A program made the position numbers and the translations under genes. From Marisa cornuarietis (lineage: Eukaryota; Mollusca; Gastropoda; Architaenioglossa; Ampullariidae), in the NCBI GenBank assembly GCA_004794655.1, contig SMMW01000619.1, positions 1,302,001 through 1,366,000 on the forward strand: a stretch of DNA of 64,000 bases, in the 5' to 3' direction. Under the pieces are notes generated by a model. It did not search any database. It was not told where the DNA came from and saw nothing but the letters and a program-made list of their open reading frames with translations. Of the stretch, positions 1-13,600 are shown in pieces; position 1 is the first letter of the stretch; each line of letters opens with the position of its first letter.

Positions 1-189
1 CCGAGCATAGATTATAGTGTGTGACTAGACGTCATGGACTTGTAGACTGAGCATAGATTATAGTGTGTGACTAGACGTCATGGACTTGTAGACCGAGCAT
101 AGATTATGTGTGTGACTTGTGTACGAGACGCCATGGACTTGTAGACCGATCATAGATTATGTGTGACTAGACGCCATGGACTTGTAGTC
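1..189. repeat. 46-bp tandem repeat, about four copies
   Basis: The segment GAGCATAG recurs at about 3, 49 and 95, with a variant at 148. Each is followed by a near-identical block containing GACTAGACGTCATGGACTTG. The first three are spaced 46 bp and the last 53 bp because of a small insertion. It runs off the left edge, so more copies may lie outside. Confidence 0.85.
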
Positions 190-299
190 CTCACGGGCTA
201 TGGTCTATGATTTGTGTAAAGCCCTGGCTGTGTGTGTCCCTGCTTGTGTCTATAATATTATGGGTTGAAAGTGTACGTTTGTTGATCTGTACTGAAGTT

Positions 300-340
300 C
301 CTGTCTGTCTGTCTGTCTGTCTGGAGGGAGGGAGGGAGGG
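300..340. repeat. (CTGT)n and (GGGA)n simple repeats
   Basis: A run of CTGT units is followed directly by GGGA units. Low complexity; no gene signal. Confidence 0.85.
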
Positions 341-2060
341 CATTGTGGCTTACAAATCATCCCTGTTATTTTTATGATTGCAACTCATCGTCGTCCGGAG
401 ACTGAAATTCTGTTTTTTTCTCAGTCATCACGCCAACAATTCTTTTTCCTGAGAATTGTGTTGTTCTTGCAAGAAAGTGTGGTTTAAGTGTTTAGTGAGA
501 AATGTGTAGACAAAGGCATGTCACAACAATAGCATTCACCAGTCGCGAAATGGAAACCGGAAGTGGGGTGTCATGTTGGAGGGCGATGCGCTATATACCA
601 GTATATTTTACGGGAAAGAACACGCGGTGGCAGACTGAGCTACTATTCATATCAGCCATCAGTTTAGCTGCAGACACTGCTTGTTGCTATACGGAAGATC
701 CCAAATTCGTGGATTTATTTTCCTGTTTGAATATGTTTGGTCCCGTGGCTTTGTGACCCAGACTCAGGTCAACGCTAGTTTGCATTAAGCGGCTCTCTTT
801 GAAATCAGAAGTATTAGTAGCATGATCAAACGATTCTTAAATTTTATGCCTAGATAGATGAGCCTTATATCACTATAAAAAGTGAACCTGAGGATTGTAA
901 ATCACTTTAAATATTCCAAATCGGGTAAAAGCTGGATTTTTTAATAACTTGAGAAGACGTGGTGCAAAAATCAAGTAAAGGCCGGGGGATCCAATAAATA
1001 TTCGCTACATAAATCAAAGGCTAGTCATCGCGTCCTCTTTTTATTATCTCTAGATAATAATTATCTATTTTCCAGTGATGAGTGCTTAAAGTCACTCTTC
1101 AGTTTCAATCAGATGACGAGATGCTGACATCTTTCTATCATTCGTTCTGTTAAATACGTCAAGGAGTGTAAGTACAACTTCTCACGGTTGTTAATCCCAG
1201 TGGTAATTAAAATATTTGCAAGCTTTTAGTTTAATTATAAAAATAATTTAAGCTTGACAGTGCAGTAGAGGAGACTGCGAGAGCTCGCATGGCGATTTCT
1301 GATTAATCAGAGACTATAGAATTGTTTCTGGACTGGTTTGACAACCGCGTATAGTCGTTTATAATCGGTATAGTTTCCGTAAAATGTAGTGGTCTGCTAT
1401 TTCAGTTTTAAAATAAAATATTAACTTTTTTTCAGAGGGTTTGATGTTGCCGGTTGTTAAACATAAACTCAAGGTTACAAAGGATCTGTGAAAGGATAGC
1501 TAACAACGTTTTTTTTTTTTTTAATAAAGAAAGCGATGTTTCTAAGCATTTCATTAACCGCTTATTTCTCGAATTTCCCTCAATTTCGGCCCACTATTGT
1601 GATGCAACCACAGTTAAATATCTCCGCCCTCACGACTGTCCTCATTTCTTTAATACTACCAACCGCTTTAGTGTTTTCAAGTGTAATTAGAACCTACTAA
1701 TTTCAGCATGAGTAGAAGCCATATGGGTGGTGACTGCGAAAATAGGGATTTGGGGTTCTTATATTGGTCTCTGCTAGAATTAGGTACAGATGAAAAGGTG
1801 TCCGATAAAAGAAAATCATTCCTAATCATTAACTATGTATTTCCATACATTTGTGTTTAATGTGTCTAGAGGGACATGCTTTTACGAAATATCTGTAGTC
1901 CAGAAGACGTAATAATTATAAAACGGTTCCTAGTTAATGGACATGATCGTGTTCCCCTGTGTCACCTGTGTGCACTTCGCCACCCGAGACTTTTTACTGA
2001 TAACACTCACTGAGCTGTGTCAGAGGAAAAGGAGATGTCTGTCAGTCACTCAGTCAGTCA
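341..2060. other. AT-rich flank without a recognisable gene
   Basis: Open frames here are short (84 residues at most, around 502-756) and resemble no family I know. No splice-bounded exon with coding character stood out. Confidence 0.5.
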
Positions 2061-2061
2061 G

Positions 2062-2340
2062 TCAGTCGTCCCTTGCCTGGCACCTGCATGTGGTTGGGGG
2101 GATCACAAGGATAGACGCGGCAGCTGACAGGGGCCACCACTCTTGTCTATTGTGGGCGATAGTCAGCAGGTCCTGTACAGGACGACCAGTCCAGTCTTTG
2201 ATGTTCGTGTCAGTTCTTTCTCTGACCACCGCGGTGTCGGCCACCCTCCAAGGTGCCTTGAAGGATAGTCTTCGACAGGGTGTCGTGCCGGGTCACGTGA
2301 CCAAAGAAGACCAGCTTACGTCACTTGACTGTTGATAGTA
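2062..2340 (-). mobile_element. LINE 3' fragment (C-terminal tail of a non-LTR polymerase)
   Basis: On the minus strand one frame reads KLVFFGHVTRHDTLSKT and continues into LQGTLEGG. After a stop and frameshift another frame gives IKDWTGRPVQDLL and NRQEWW. This is the familiar C-terminal tail of many invertebrate non-LTR retrotransposons (FGHV..R, GGRRRG, W...DR..WR). The same segment recurs on the plus strand at 31700-32010 and, more decayed, at 5640-5850. It is a dead 5'-truncated copy. Confidence 0.7.
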
Positions 2341-2389
2341 GAGGTTCCTGGTGTCCTACCAGTGTGGCCGGCATATGTTTATAGGGGAA

Positions 2390-2411
2390 AGTGTGTGTGT
2401 GTGTGTGTGTT
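2390..2411. repeat. (TG)n microsatellite
   Basis: About ten TG units. Confidence 0.9.
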
Positions 2412-2539
2412 TAATGAGACGGGTGTGTTTACAGAGAAAAGATTGTATTTAAAAAGGAGTCAGGTGGGTGCTTACGGAGGAAAGACCGTTTACTGAAGAG
2501 TCAGATGTGTGTTTACCAATGAGCCGTCATTTGTTGCAG

Positions 2540-2602
2540 ACGAGCATCAACGTGATCATGGGTCCGGAGCCTCTCCACACGTCGATATCTGAACGTACTC
2601 CG
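2540..2602 (+). other. Isolated exon-like segment, unassigned
   Basis: A 63-bp open segment lies between a good acceptor (TTTGTTGCAG) and a consensus donor (GTAAGT). It reads TSINVIMGPEPL then HTSISERTP in phase 0 on both sides. No family is recognised and no partner exon is found. It could be a small exon of an upstream gene or a 5' exon of the ABCA gene, but a chance match is also likely. Confidence 0.2.
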
Positions 2603-2619
2603 GTAAGTGGCGCTGTGCT

Positions 2620-3890
2620 GTCACGGTCCTCTTTGCCCAAAGCCTCTATCCACTTGGAACATGGCATTTGTATTATCTTTAGTGTGTCTCGCACTATGGC
2701 ATATTGAGCTTAGTGTGTCTTGTTGTGTCTGGCACATGTTGTGTGCTGTTTTTTCTGAATAGACGATATTTATTCTTAACAGAATACTCGTGTCACATCG
2801 ATTCCTAACAGTAAACAGTCTGAGCCATATGCAGCTTATGTAAAGAGATAAATGCTTCCACTTATTGTCACAGTCAGAGAGGCGTGTGTGCTCCGACATG
2901 ATACATGATATACACACCATGCACACATGATATACATACACGATATCTACCCCAGGACCACACCATCGCCACTGCAGCGATGACGACATAATTTAACCAC
3001 TACGCTCCCTTACCGCCCACAGCTTGTTATATAATGACAATGAAATGGGAATAAACTGACTTGAATGGGGGAAAGGGGGACATTAGACGAACAATCCGAA
3101 AGGAAATGAGGAGAGATATGATTCTGCTTATTATGAAAGATGATGAGAAATAGTTGCTGCTTGAGGTCAAGAAGATTCTGTTTATTATCAAAGATAATGA
3201 GAAATAGTTGGTACTTGGGGTCAAGAATTTTGACATATAAATTCTACCCATAACCCATTTACCACCTATCGATAGATCCCTTCCCTCCCAGAAAAAAATC
3301 GATCCCGAATGCGTTTTTGAACCCGCTTAATTTCAGACAAGCGAAGTTGTGGCCGCTTAATTGTACCTTGCATGATGGCATATTTCCGAGGTGGTGGCTA
3401 GTCCGAAACAGTGTTGTGCAGTTATTTCAGCTGGAGGTTCAGGGGAGACAAGTTAGGGCATGTATATTGTAAGCTCATCAGTATCTTACTGTGACGCGCA
3501 TTTTCCAAAACATTTTGAAACGTTCCTGAGACAGTCGTAAACCACTGATCTTGCTGTGTCTCGATACATGCTTATCGATGTCATCGTCATTGTCTTCATC
3601 ACCACTTTCGTCATCCTCGTTTTCACTTTCTTCTTCAACATCCTTGAGCGGTCAGGCAGCTGAGGTAATAGGTTACATACACTGGCCCTAGGAAAGCATG
3701 CAGCAGTAACAGGATTCATATTGTGTAGGGAAGCGTGCAACAATAACAAGTTACACTCACCAACATATTTATGTACAAAAACATGCAAAAGTAACACGTG
3801 CAGTCACCAGCAGATTGATGTAGGAGACAATGCAGAGGTAAACGCTTCATTCACCAACATACTAATGCCGGAAGACGTTCTGCGGCGGAA
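2620..3890. other. Non-coding stretch
   Basis: Contains a local duplication around 3100-3240 (a segment with GATAATGAGAAATAGTTG seen twice, about 70 bp apart). I see no gene. Confidence 0.45.
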
Positions 3891-4317
3891 CTGATCACCA
3901 TGACAGAGGCTGTAAAGATGGTGTGTGACCAGCGCCTCGCCTGTCTACTGTCACCTCACTTTGATCTTAGCCAGCCTCACGATTGTCCAGATGCACTCAG
4001 TGCGGTGGGTGGAGGTGAGGGCGGGGCGGAATCAGCGGATATGTTCCCCTGACATAAGACGTCATAGTCGAGATCGAGAGTAAAACAAGAGTACAAGGTG
4101 GACGGAGGCGCTGAAGACGCTGTTCACAACGAGCAGTTTCGGACATCGTGTTGCGTCACCGAGGTCGTGATCCGAAGTTTTTGAGCCCAGCACCGCGAGG
4201 AGTTGTTGCGCCGCCTGGTGGTGATAGCCGTCTAATCCTCTCTGCCGGCAGTCGTGCAACCTATCGACGCACGCCGAGACCCGCTGATAAAGTTCAGGGA
4301 CACCTTTGTCCTTCTAC

Positions 4318-4342
4318 ATTCACACACACACACACACACACA
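4318..4342. repeat. (CA)n microsatellite
   Basis: About twelve CA units. Confidence 0.9.
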
Positions 4343-4575
4343 TCTTGACTTGTCACTGATATTCGTCATCATTGCGACACCGCACGCTTGATGAGCTATC
4401 CGTCTGCCCATCCTGATCAGAGGACATTCCTTGCTACAAGATCTGCCCTCGCCGTACTAACGGTGCACAGCAGACGTCTTTGTCCACCTGCAAGACCTGG
4501 CGTAAGGTGGCTGTTGAAGTGAACAGAGAGCGGGCTGACGTACCAAACGGGTGGTGGACTGAACACAGGGGAAAC

Positions 4576-4635
4576 ATGTATCGAACGTTTGACGCCGACA
4601 GAGAGATGAAAGCAGCACCTGCACAGCCCCTAGAG
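4576..4635 (+). CDS. ABCA exon 1 (candidate start exon)
   Basis: An ATG in good context (GGAAACATGT) starts 20 codons that end at a strong donor (GAG then GTAAGA) in phase 0, exactly the phase exon 2 needs. A second in-frame ATG lies at 4606. The frame is open back to a stop at 4414. Exon 2 has no early methionine, so an upstream start exon must exist. This is the best one I see, but other exons in the 2.3-kb gap cannot be excluded. Confidence 0.4.
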
Positions 4636-7600
4636 GTAAGAAGCTTTGGTAGTCATGTTCCAACTGAACGGCAACTTGGCATCATACTGACGCACGAATT
4701 GTGTGGTGACAAACCTATGGACATGATCGAGAGTAACAACAGGTCCGTCTGCATGGCCAAAGTAAGGCGTACAGGTATTCTTTTTTCTGTTTCCTGCCTG
4801 CACACAAGGAAAAAGACCACTTGTACTTATTGTTTGTCGAACCAGAAAGGTGGTGTAAAGAAGTTAAAGGCGTTTAAACTTTTTTTTAACAGTGTCACAT
4901 ATGAAATTATAGTTCTTGTACAATACGACTGTGTATGGGCTGAATCGCCTGTTATTTGTTAGGGCTGCTTGATCGTTCTTGTAGACCCTTTAGTACAGTC
5001 GTGCTATATTTCTAGTAGACCCTTTAGTGCAGTTGTACTATATTTCTTATCTCCCTGAAGCGCGATGCTTGTACTGTTCACCTCACAAGAAGTCAAGCTT
5101 CTCGACAGTCCTTAAGGACCTTAAAGGACAATAAGGACCTTAAACCAACACTGTGACTATATATAATTTTATATGGTCATCAGTTAAGTAATTGCCAAAC
5201 TGTCACAGCTTCGACAACGATTCTTCGGTGAACAAAGTCCTTTGTGAACTCTCTCTCTCCCAACCCTGCAGGACTAGAAGTTGAGACTGTCGCCATAATG
5301 ACGTATCTTTAATCCACTAAATTAAAAATTCTTTTCTTGACCATTGCGCAGACGTGGACTCTGTTGATAAGGGGCAAAAAAAATCCAGACATTGATGATG
5401 AAATGCTTGAAGAAATGGAATCAAATTTCCCACACAAGATGTGACCCCCACCCCCTCGCTCGTCCCCCTGGTGAAGTGACGCCAGCTTTGGTCATGTCAC
5501 CCAGCACAATCATCATCATTCCTTGCTACTCCTCGAGGAGCATAGGGCCGCAACAACATCTCACCAGCGGACCCGGTTTTGGACAGCCCCCTCAGTTGGG
5601 CCCATGTGGTTCCGCCATCTTTTGCCTCGCTCTCTACTGATCTTTTCCACCCAGCACGATGCTTTGTGTAAAACTGTCCAGTAGGGTGCCTTGCAAGGTA
5701 GTCAACACACAGGCGGACAGAGAAAACTGGGTAGCTAACATAAAAGAATGGGCCAGCCATATCATATAAGACTTGCTCACCACCACAGTTTGACACGCCT
5801 TAGTGGCAGCCGCTGCGTCTTTCCAGTGAGTACACTGATGCTGTTCCAAAGAGGGGGTTGATACTTATAGTCACACATCCTTCGGGAAATGGCCATTTAA
5901 CAAATGCAAATGTTTGCCTATCCGTGTTCACTTTTCCCCAAACTGCGGGGAGCATAATGCTGGATGTGGGAACCCACCGAAATATACCGAGTGTGTAGCG
6001 AGCTACAGGACCTCTTATCCCGCCACTTACTCAGTCCAGAGACTTCCTTCAGTGTCTCTGCTCAGTCCCAGTGCGGGATCCCGATAGGCTAAAGTCCAGT
6101 TATAGCAATTCAAACTGGATGTCCCTATTGACCCTCTGTGAGGTAACTAATCCTCCCCATCCACCCCCTCGGACATGCTTTTCCTTCTCTGCATCTGGCA
6201 TCTGTTTACAGGGCTGGGTGCCTTGCTGTGATATAGCCTTAGTTGCTGGCTTGGTGTAAAACACCATTGTATCTACAGTGATGTGTAGACTTATCATGAT
6301 TATCTCTTTCTTTTTATTGCTGCTATCATCTAGTTCTTCTACATGAAAATCATTTTTGTTGTATCATTTTCTTCAATATAGCTGATTTTTTTTTAAATAC
6401 ATGTAATTGCATTTGAAGTGGTGAGTTATTTAGCCCCATTCATATTGTCTACAAAGTCTATAAAGACTCAAACCATGGACATATACCTCTGGACCACTGT
6501 CAGTCTGCTGAGACCAATGTTTAACTTTTTGCAGTTGTAAGTTCTAAGGTTTTGGGTCTTTTAACAGTCAGTACCCAGAATTGTGCTTGAAGCTTGAGAT
6601 TTTGCACTCCATTAACTTTAGAGTACATATCATCTGCTTTTCTTCTTCATGTTCATAGTTAAACAAGATGGTCATTTGACTTGGGGCCTCATCCAACATG
6701 TTAATGTGGAAAATTTGTCTGCAAGCTGTCCAAAGATATAAGTCTGCTGAAATGTTTTGTTTTAAACTAATTCTTAGAACTTTTAACATTTTGTAAAAAA
6801 AATTAGTGAAGCATTTCTTAAAAATAGAAATAGTTTTGACCGTGGTAAACACAGGCTTTCGTTTTCAAATATATGTGAGTCCTCAAAGGCCAGGGAACAA
6901 AGTGTGAAGCTGATACAGTGATAACAATAATAATGCTCTGAGTCGCTTCATGCTTTTATTTTCAGCTGCTCAACTCAGGTGAAAGTTTCCCAAAGGATTC
7001 CAGGATTGATGTCAAGATTGTACCTGAACAGCAAAGACGTCTGGGGTACTTTGGGCAGGTGAAACTGCTACTGTGGAAAAACTTAGTACAGCAGACTCGC
7101 AGTGTCAAGGTTACAGTTGCTGAGATCCTCATACCACTGCTAGGTGCTCTTATAATGCTGGTTGTCAGGCAGGTAAGCAAAATAGGTGCTACCAATAAAG
7201 AATTCTTTCTACATGAGAGACACATAGGCAGCAGACGGTACATATACATTAAATTTTATGTGTTGGACTTACAAGGTATCATTGTATTAAGGAAGTACTT
7301 AAGGAATTATTAATGTCAATAATCCGTAGAGTTCAAATGTTATGCCTTTTGGTCATATAGATGCTGAGCCAGTTTGTGCAGCCAACCTTTGTACCAGCAA
7401 TTATTTGACTGTTGACCCATTGTGTTTGCTATTCTAGTAATTTACTAATAACCTGTTACACCAATAAATTTCAGTAAACAGTTTGTAGAATTGAGTAGTA
7501 GGAGTTTTTATTATTTCTGCCCAGCATTTGCCAGTAATTCCACCTGTCCAGAAAAAATAACTAATATTAATAGTACACTTTTTTAGCTATTTACATTGAA

Positions 7601-10600
7601 CACAATCTGGAGATTTCTTGGTAAAATAATATTGAAGGTGTAAGTGTAAAATGGTGGTCTATCGTATTTCTTGAAAGAACTGTCCTGTATGTCTCAGGTG
7701 GTGATAGTAACAGATACACAGGAGCCAACACTATGGCAGCCAAGACCCTTGGATGTGCCTTCACTGGAACCGCTTTTCAATGGTTCTCAACAATTTTTCA
7801 ACATCTCTGGACTAAATTTGAATGGCACCACAATTTTGTATGCACCCAACACAACACTTGTCGATTTCTTTGCAAGGGGAATTGAAACAGCACTGGAGAG
7901 TCATGGTTTCTTCTGTAAGTTGACAGTTTATAAATGCATACACAGGTGTTTGTTCGTATACAGAGGATGTATACCTGTATATGTGTATATAAGTAAATCC
8001 ATACTTATGTCAGACCATGTGACTTGTGGCGGTGTGAGAACTTTCAAGCACATCTTAGATATTGGCATATTCTGGTGCAGAATAAGATTGTAGTAGCTTA
8101 GAATAGCTAAGTAGATCAAATGTAGAGTTGCCTCCCCGTGCAAAAGCCGTTAAAATAATTTAAAGATGTGACTGATGAGACCAGTTGTGCGCATGATTGT
8201 AGTACCATCACAAAGAGCAGGTAGATTATGTTGACTGCTAGCTTTTGCACATATTTCTTAATTTGGAAATTTACCGAATAGTCTAAGTGGAATCTGTTAG
8301 CAGTTACATATGGCAAGAGAATTGAAATACTCAGAAAAATGCTTCAGACACACACACACACAGCACAGAGAGAGTGTTTGTAGCGGCTTGTATGTGCATA
8401 TGCAAGATCAGTGAACTTAGAAAACTGGCTCACTTTTCTTTCTTGCTACTTTCATCTGAGCTGCTGGTATTCTTCACAGTATTGCCCTTAAGATTTACTG
8501 TTGAGTAATTTGGATAACATATGGGTTATTGATGTCCTTGTGCTTGTTATGGCTTCTAATGTAATGTAAATTACTAATTTTATTCACACAGTCCACATGA
8601 TGGGGTTCTCCAGTGAGGCTGATCTGGAAAATCATTATCGCACAACAAACGATGATTCTTCAAAATTTCCTTTCAGCCTTATTTTCAATGTGAACAGCTC
8701 CATGCTAGCTTTTCCAAGAGACATCACTTACAAACTTCGGCCAGAGACAAAAGATAATGACAAGTGGCAAACCCGTCAAGTCTTTTCCTTCTACCAAGTG
8801 CTCAGCCCTCGCAATGATACTGCTGACTGTAAGGAAATAATCATTATTCTGTAGTGTGGACTGTATGCTGTATTTATGAGCATGCATGCATGTCATGCTT
8901 AGCCCTGTGTGTGTGTGCATGCATCCATTTGCATAAACGAGGAGATAAATATAAATAAATACTTATGGACAAAACATCTACAAAATCAGTCTTATTGGCT
9001 CTGTCTTTGATTGCTCATTTAAATAAAAAATTCATTTAATTACAAATACTTGGGACCATAAATACTGATTCTTTTGATGCGCTAGAAGTAAATCCTTTGA
9101 TGCTTTGGATAGTTTTCCTAGTTCTACCATTTCTTCTAAACTGTATGCCTTGAAATCTTAATATTATTATTCTTGTTCATTTTAGTTTGCTCTGAGTTGT
9201 GTGTTCAGTGAAATGCATTATGGGTAGATTCTGACTTTTTATGTATCTTGAATTTGGTTTCAAGCAACACTATATAAGATAGTCAAGACTTTGTAACTGT
9301 TTTCTTACAGATAGAATATTGTACCTAAAATATTGATAGGGGAGGTAGTGCTTTCACTATATTTGTAGATGTGATGTTGGCTTTATGCTCATACAAGGGA
9401 CAGAGTAGTCTGTGTAGCTTTTATATTGGCGTTATTTTGTTAGGAGAGACACAGTAGCCATCTTCATTGATGAGAGGTATTGCTAAAGTCATAAAAGGAG
9501 AACAAATAAGTTTGTAGAAATGTGTAAGTTCTGTTTAAGTCAATTCAGAAAATTGTTTGTTTGTGCAGTGTATTATAATCGAGGATTTGTCTTCATACAA
9601 CGCCTTGTGGATGAGGCTCTCATTAGAAGTTGGATGCCACTTACTGACCTTAACGTTTCATCATGGCTAATTAATCGTATCCCATACCCACCCTACATCA
9701 ACGATGCCATGGTACAGGTCCTGCAGCAGAACTTCCCTTCAGTACTGATGCTGTCGTTTATCTTGAGCGTGATCATCATGAGCAAGAACATTGTCTACGA
9801 GAAGGAACGGCAGCTCAAGGTTACTAGGAAATTGTGCTTGAGACTGAAATGAGTCTTCTTTCTGCTAATTAGTGAAATCTGTTATTTGGCTTCATATTCT
9901 AGTGCATCTTTATAAAACACCATTTGCCTCAAAATTTAAGTTACTGTGGAATGTGTCTTAGGAGTCGATGAAGCTGATGGGGCTGACAGCGGGAGCTCAC
10001 TGGACAGCCTGGTTTCTGCAGTTTTTTATTTACTTGGTGCTGGCCTGTGGCATATACACCCTCTTCATGTCCATCGCGATTGGCAGTAAGAAGGCCGTGC
10101 TTGTCTACAGCGATCCCTCCCTCGTCTTCTTTTTTTTTATTTGCTACTCCATCAGCATCATTACCTACTGCTTCTTTGTCACCACACTCGTCAACAAAGG
10201 TGAGAAGTGGTATCGCCTCAGACATTGTTTCAGGTGTGTATCATGGATGATGTGTATCAGTGATCAATATATTTTTAGGTAAGTGAATGAATATTGACTG
10301 TGTGAATGAACAAATGAATGAATGTGTACATGAAAGATTGAATGCATAAGTGTATAAAGAAGGGAGTAATTGAATAGATGGGACAAATATAACAGGTAAC
10401 AAAGATGTAGGGATCCTACACAAGTAACAAAGATCTCCAGCTATAAGAACAAAATACAGGCAAAATAGTTAGTAGGATATCATGGCTTGGTTCTGTCACG
10501 ACGACCTAATAATAATATTTCCTTAGTCTCTGTACTTACAGAAAGGTTGATGAGAGGAGGGAGAACAGTTGTTATGTGTTGGGAGTATGCACATATTTGT

Positions 10601-13600
10601 GATGTGCAAAACATCAGTCTCCATCTCCTGTTCCTTATATCCGTAGCATCAACAGCCTTTTCTAAAGAATATGGTAATCATGAGTAAAAGAAACATGACT
10701 TGTCAACCTAATGTCGAGATTTTTCTGGTTCTGTTGCAGCCAACACAGGAGCTGCTTTGGCTGGCATTTTATTCTTTGCAGTTTTTTTTCCTTACTACTT
10801 CCTTGAGTCACGCTATGAAGACCTGACGCTGACTGAGAAACTCAGTGCATGTCTTCTCTTCAATATGGCCATGTCTTATGGCATGAAGACTATTGGCCTG
10901 TATGAGGGGACAGGTCAGCTTTTCTTTTGTCTTTATTCTTATGACCACTGAATTTCATCCTGAATTCATTTTATTTTTTGATACACGTACTTTTTAATAA
11001 TATATTCAAATATGCAAGCCAGTGTCAGAGTGTCTATTTTCTAATCAGACTTCAAAGGATGCTTCTGCAGCAACCCATATTGTCGTCCTTGGGAAAAACT
11101 TTAAGGCATGATGACTACTCCAAAAATTAAAATCTGTGTTTGAATATATTTATATTTTTTTTTAATAATATAATGTTAAAATATCATATATGTATCACAT
11201 AAAAATGTTTGTGGATACCTACAATGAACATTTTAACTTTAATCAATGTTTTCATTCAAAAATATACAGGTATTTTAAAAATTCATGTACACAATACCAT
11301 AAGTCATATGCCAAAACTTTTGGTGTTTTCATAAACTAGAGATAGTGATCTAAAGATTGTGATAAGAACTTTTTGCTATCTCAAGAGGTCTAGGAGATAT
11401 AGCCAATCAAACACTGGTGATCTCAGCAAATAGATTTTTTTTCTCTCTTCATATGTAAATTTTAGCAAAGTTTAATGGTGTTAACGCAGAACCGACCATG
11501 GCACCCCAAAATTGATATTTTCTCGAGCCGCACCTTTTGCTTCAGATTTGGCACTTCAGATAAGGCCGCTGTATTGAATGTCCATTTTAGTAGCAAACTC
11601 TCCTCATATAATGTGTGGTGTACAGGGAGAGGTGCCCAATGGAGTGGCTTTACAAACCCTGCCAGCGTCGATGACAACTTTTCTCTTCTGCATGCCATCA
11701 TCATGCTGCTTATTGATTCTGTCATCTTCCTCATCCTCACTTGGTATATAGACAACGTTCATCCTGGTGCATATGGCGTGCCTCGTCCATGGTATTTTCC
11801 ATTGCAGGTAAGTGTCACGAACGCAGGGAAAGTGTGGACAGGTCACACACAACACACACTGATCTCACAGCGTTCTTCACGTGTCCTTTCACACAACAAA
11901 ATACAAAGACCTGCACATGGGCTCGAACGTTTCTATTAATCGGGTGAACGTAAATCTATACTTTACTAAATAACAACAGAAAACTTCAGCACAAATATTC
12001 TACACTGAGTTTGCACCGAAACAAATATATCTAAGCAGTTTATATTAAAGTCCTTCAAGTTCTCTCTTCTTCTGTTGTTGGGGGGGGGAAAGGGTCGACA
12101 CGGCAAACAGTTCCCCTCTTTCAGTCTTGCTCTCTGGCGTTGATCATACGGACAGCCTACATTCACCAAATAACTCCGACAGTCTAACGGCAGACAAATG
12201 ATCGAGTCAATAAAAATTCCACAGTAGGTAAATCCACACAGTTCTACGATCTTCTCAAGAGATCACACAGCAGTTGAGAAAATTAGTAAATCGAGGAACC
12301 ACACAGATAATATTTCTCCACACAGTTCTACGATCTTCTCAAGAGATCACACAGCAGTTGAGAAAATTAATAAATCGAGGAACCACACAGTTAATATTTC
12401 TCCACACAGTTACTCTTTCTCCATACAGTTAATATTTCTTTACACCGTTAATATGTATCCACACAGTTACTATTTATCCACACAGTTGCTATTTCTTCAC
12501 ACAGTTAATATTAATCCACACAGTACTATTAATTCCAACCTCTGTACCAAATTCCTCTTTCTCCTAGACTCTCACGTCTGCTTCTTCTTCCAATTTCTAA
12601 ACAACGCCCCCTATACACATTCAAACCAGGGGTCATAATCGCTATTCAATCAAGGGCGACAACCTCGTTACTTCGACGTTCAGGGGTGATAACACATGTT
12701 CATAACATTCCTCCCCTCCTACAAAAAAAAATGTTCACATTTTTGCCTAACTATAATAGAACTGTTACGTTCTAACGAAAAGATTATCTGACAGCCCTAT
12801 GAAATTTCTTGATCCATTTCAGCCCTTGATAAGGCATCGGCTAATTTATTAGTGGTCCCCTTAATCGGCTGAATATCAAACTTAAACTCCTGGAGGGCTA
12901 AAGCCCACCGCATCACTCTGGCATTCTTATAAGGATTAGATGTGAGGAACGATAGGGGCTTGTGATCAGTATGTAGGGTAAACTGTCTCCCATACAAATA
13001 TCTAGACAGCTTCAGAACAGACCATACTATGGCTAAACACTCTCTTTCTACTGTGCTGTATCTCTTCTCTCTATCCAGTAATTTTCTACTCACATATATG
13101 ACGGGTAAGAAACTCTTCTCAATGTTGTAGGTGAAGAGGGCTGATGGAACTTCTGCACGTCGAGGGTATTGTTTTAGCATGTTTATGTAGTAGGTCTTCT
13201 GGTTTAATCATTTCCTTGAATATATCGGTTACTTGTTCACTTTCTTGCGCTTCTTTATAGATTTAGACAACTCTCTGCTGTGGTATCCAGTTCACGACGA
13301 TAGGCGATCAAAGTGTGTTTAAAGTTTTTTTTTTTACAAGAGCAGATGGTGTTGCTGTTTTTCTTTTCTTGCGAACTCTCGTGATTTTCATCCTTTTGTT
13401 CTTGTCTACCAGTTCGAAGCTCAGCAGTAGGTATTGTAACTCCTTGAAAAGTGTTACATTGGAGTCCTCTACAAATGCCTGTTCTTTCTTGGTTGTCCCC
13501 AGCCCTGTTATAGGTTCTGTGAAACTCTTCTGATGGATTTCACGATCTTTTGACAAGATGCCAATGACTATCTTCTTCTCTGCTATCTCTTCTACTAACT

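Noticed and set aside
502..756. 84-codon ATG frame
   Set aside because: No family resemblance, no splice context, and cysteine/methionine-rich composition typical of chance frames.
1937..2335. 132-codon plus-strand frame
   Set aside because: It is the shadow of the LINE tail, whose meaningful reading is on the minus strand.
11966..12169. Small frames repeated identically in both LTRs (also at 16807-17010)
   Set aside because: Duplicated only because the LTRs are identical; no coding signal.
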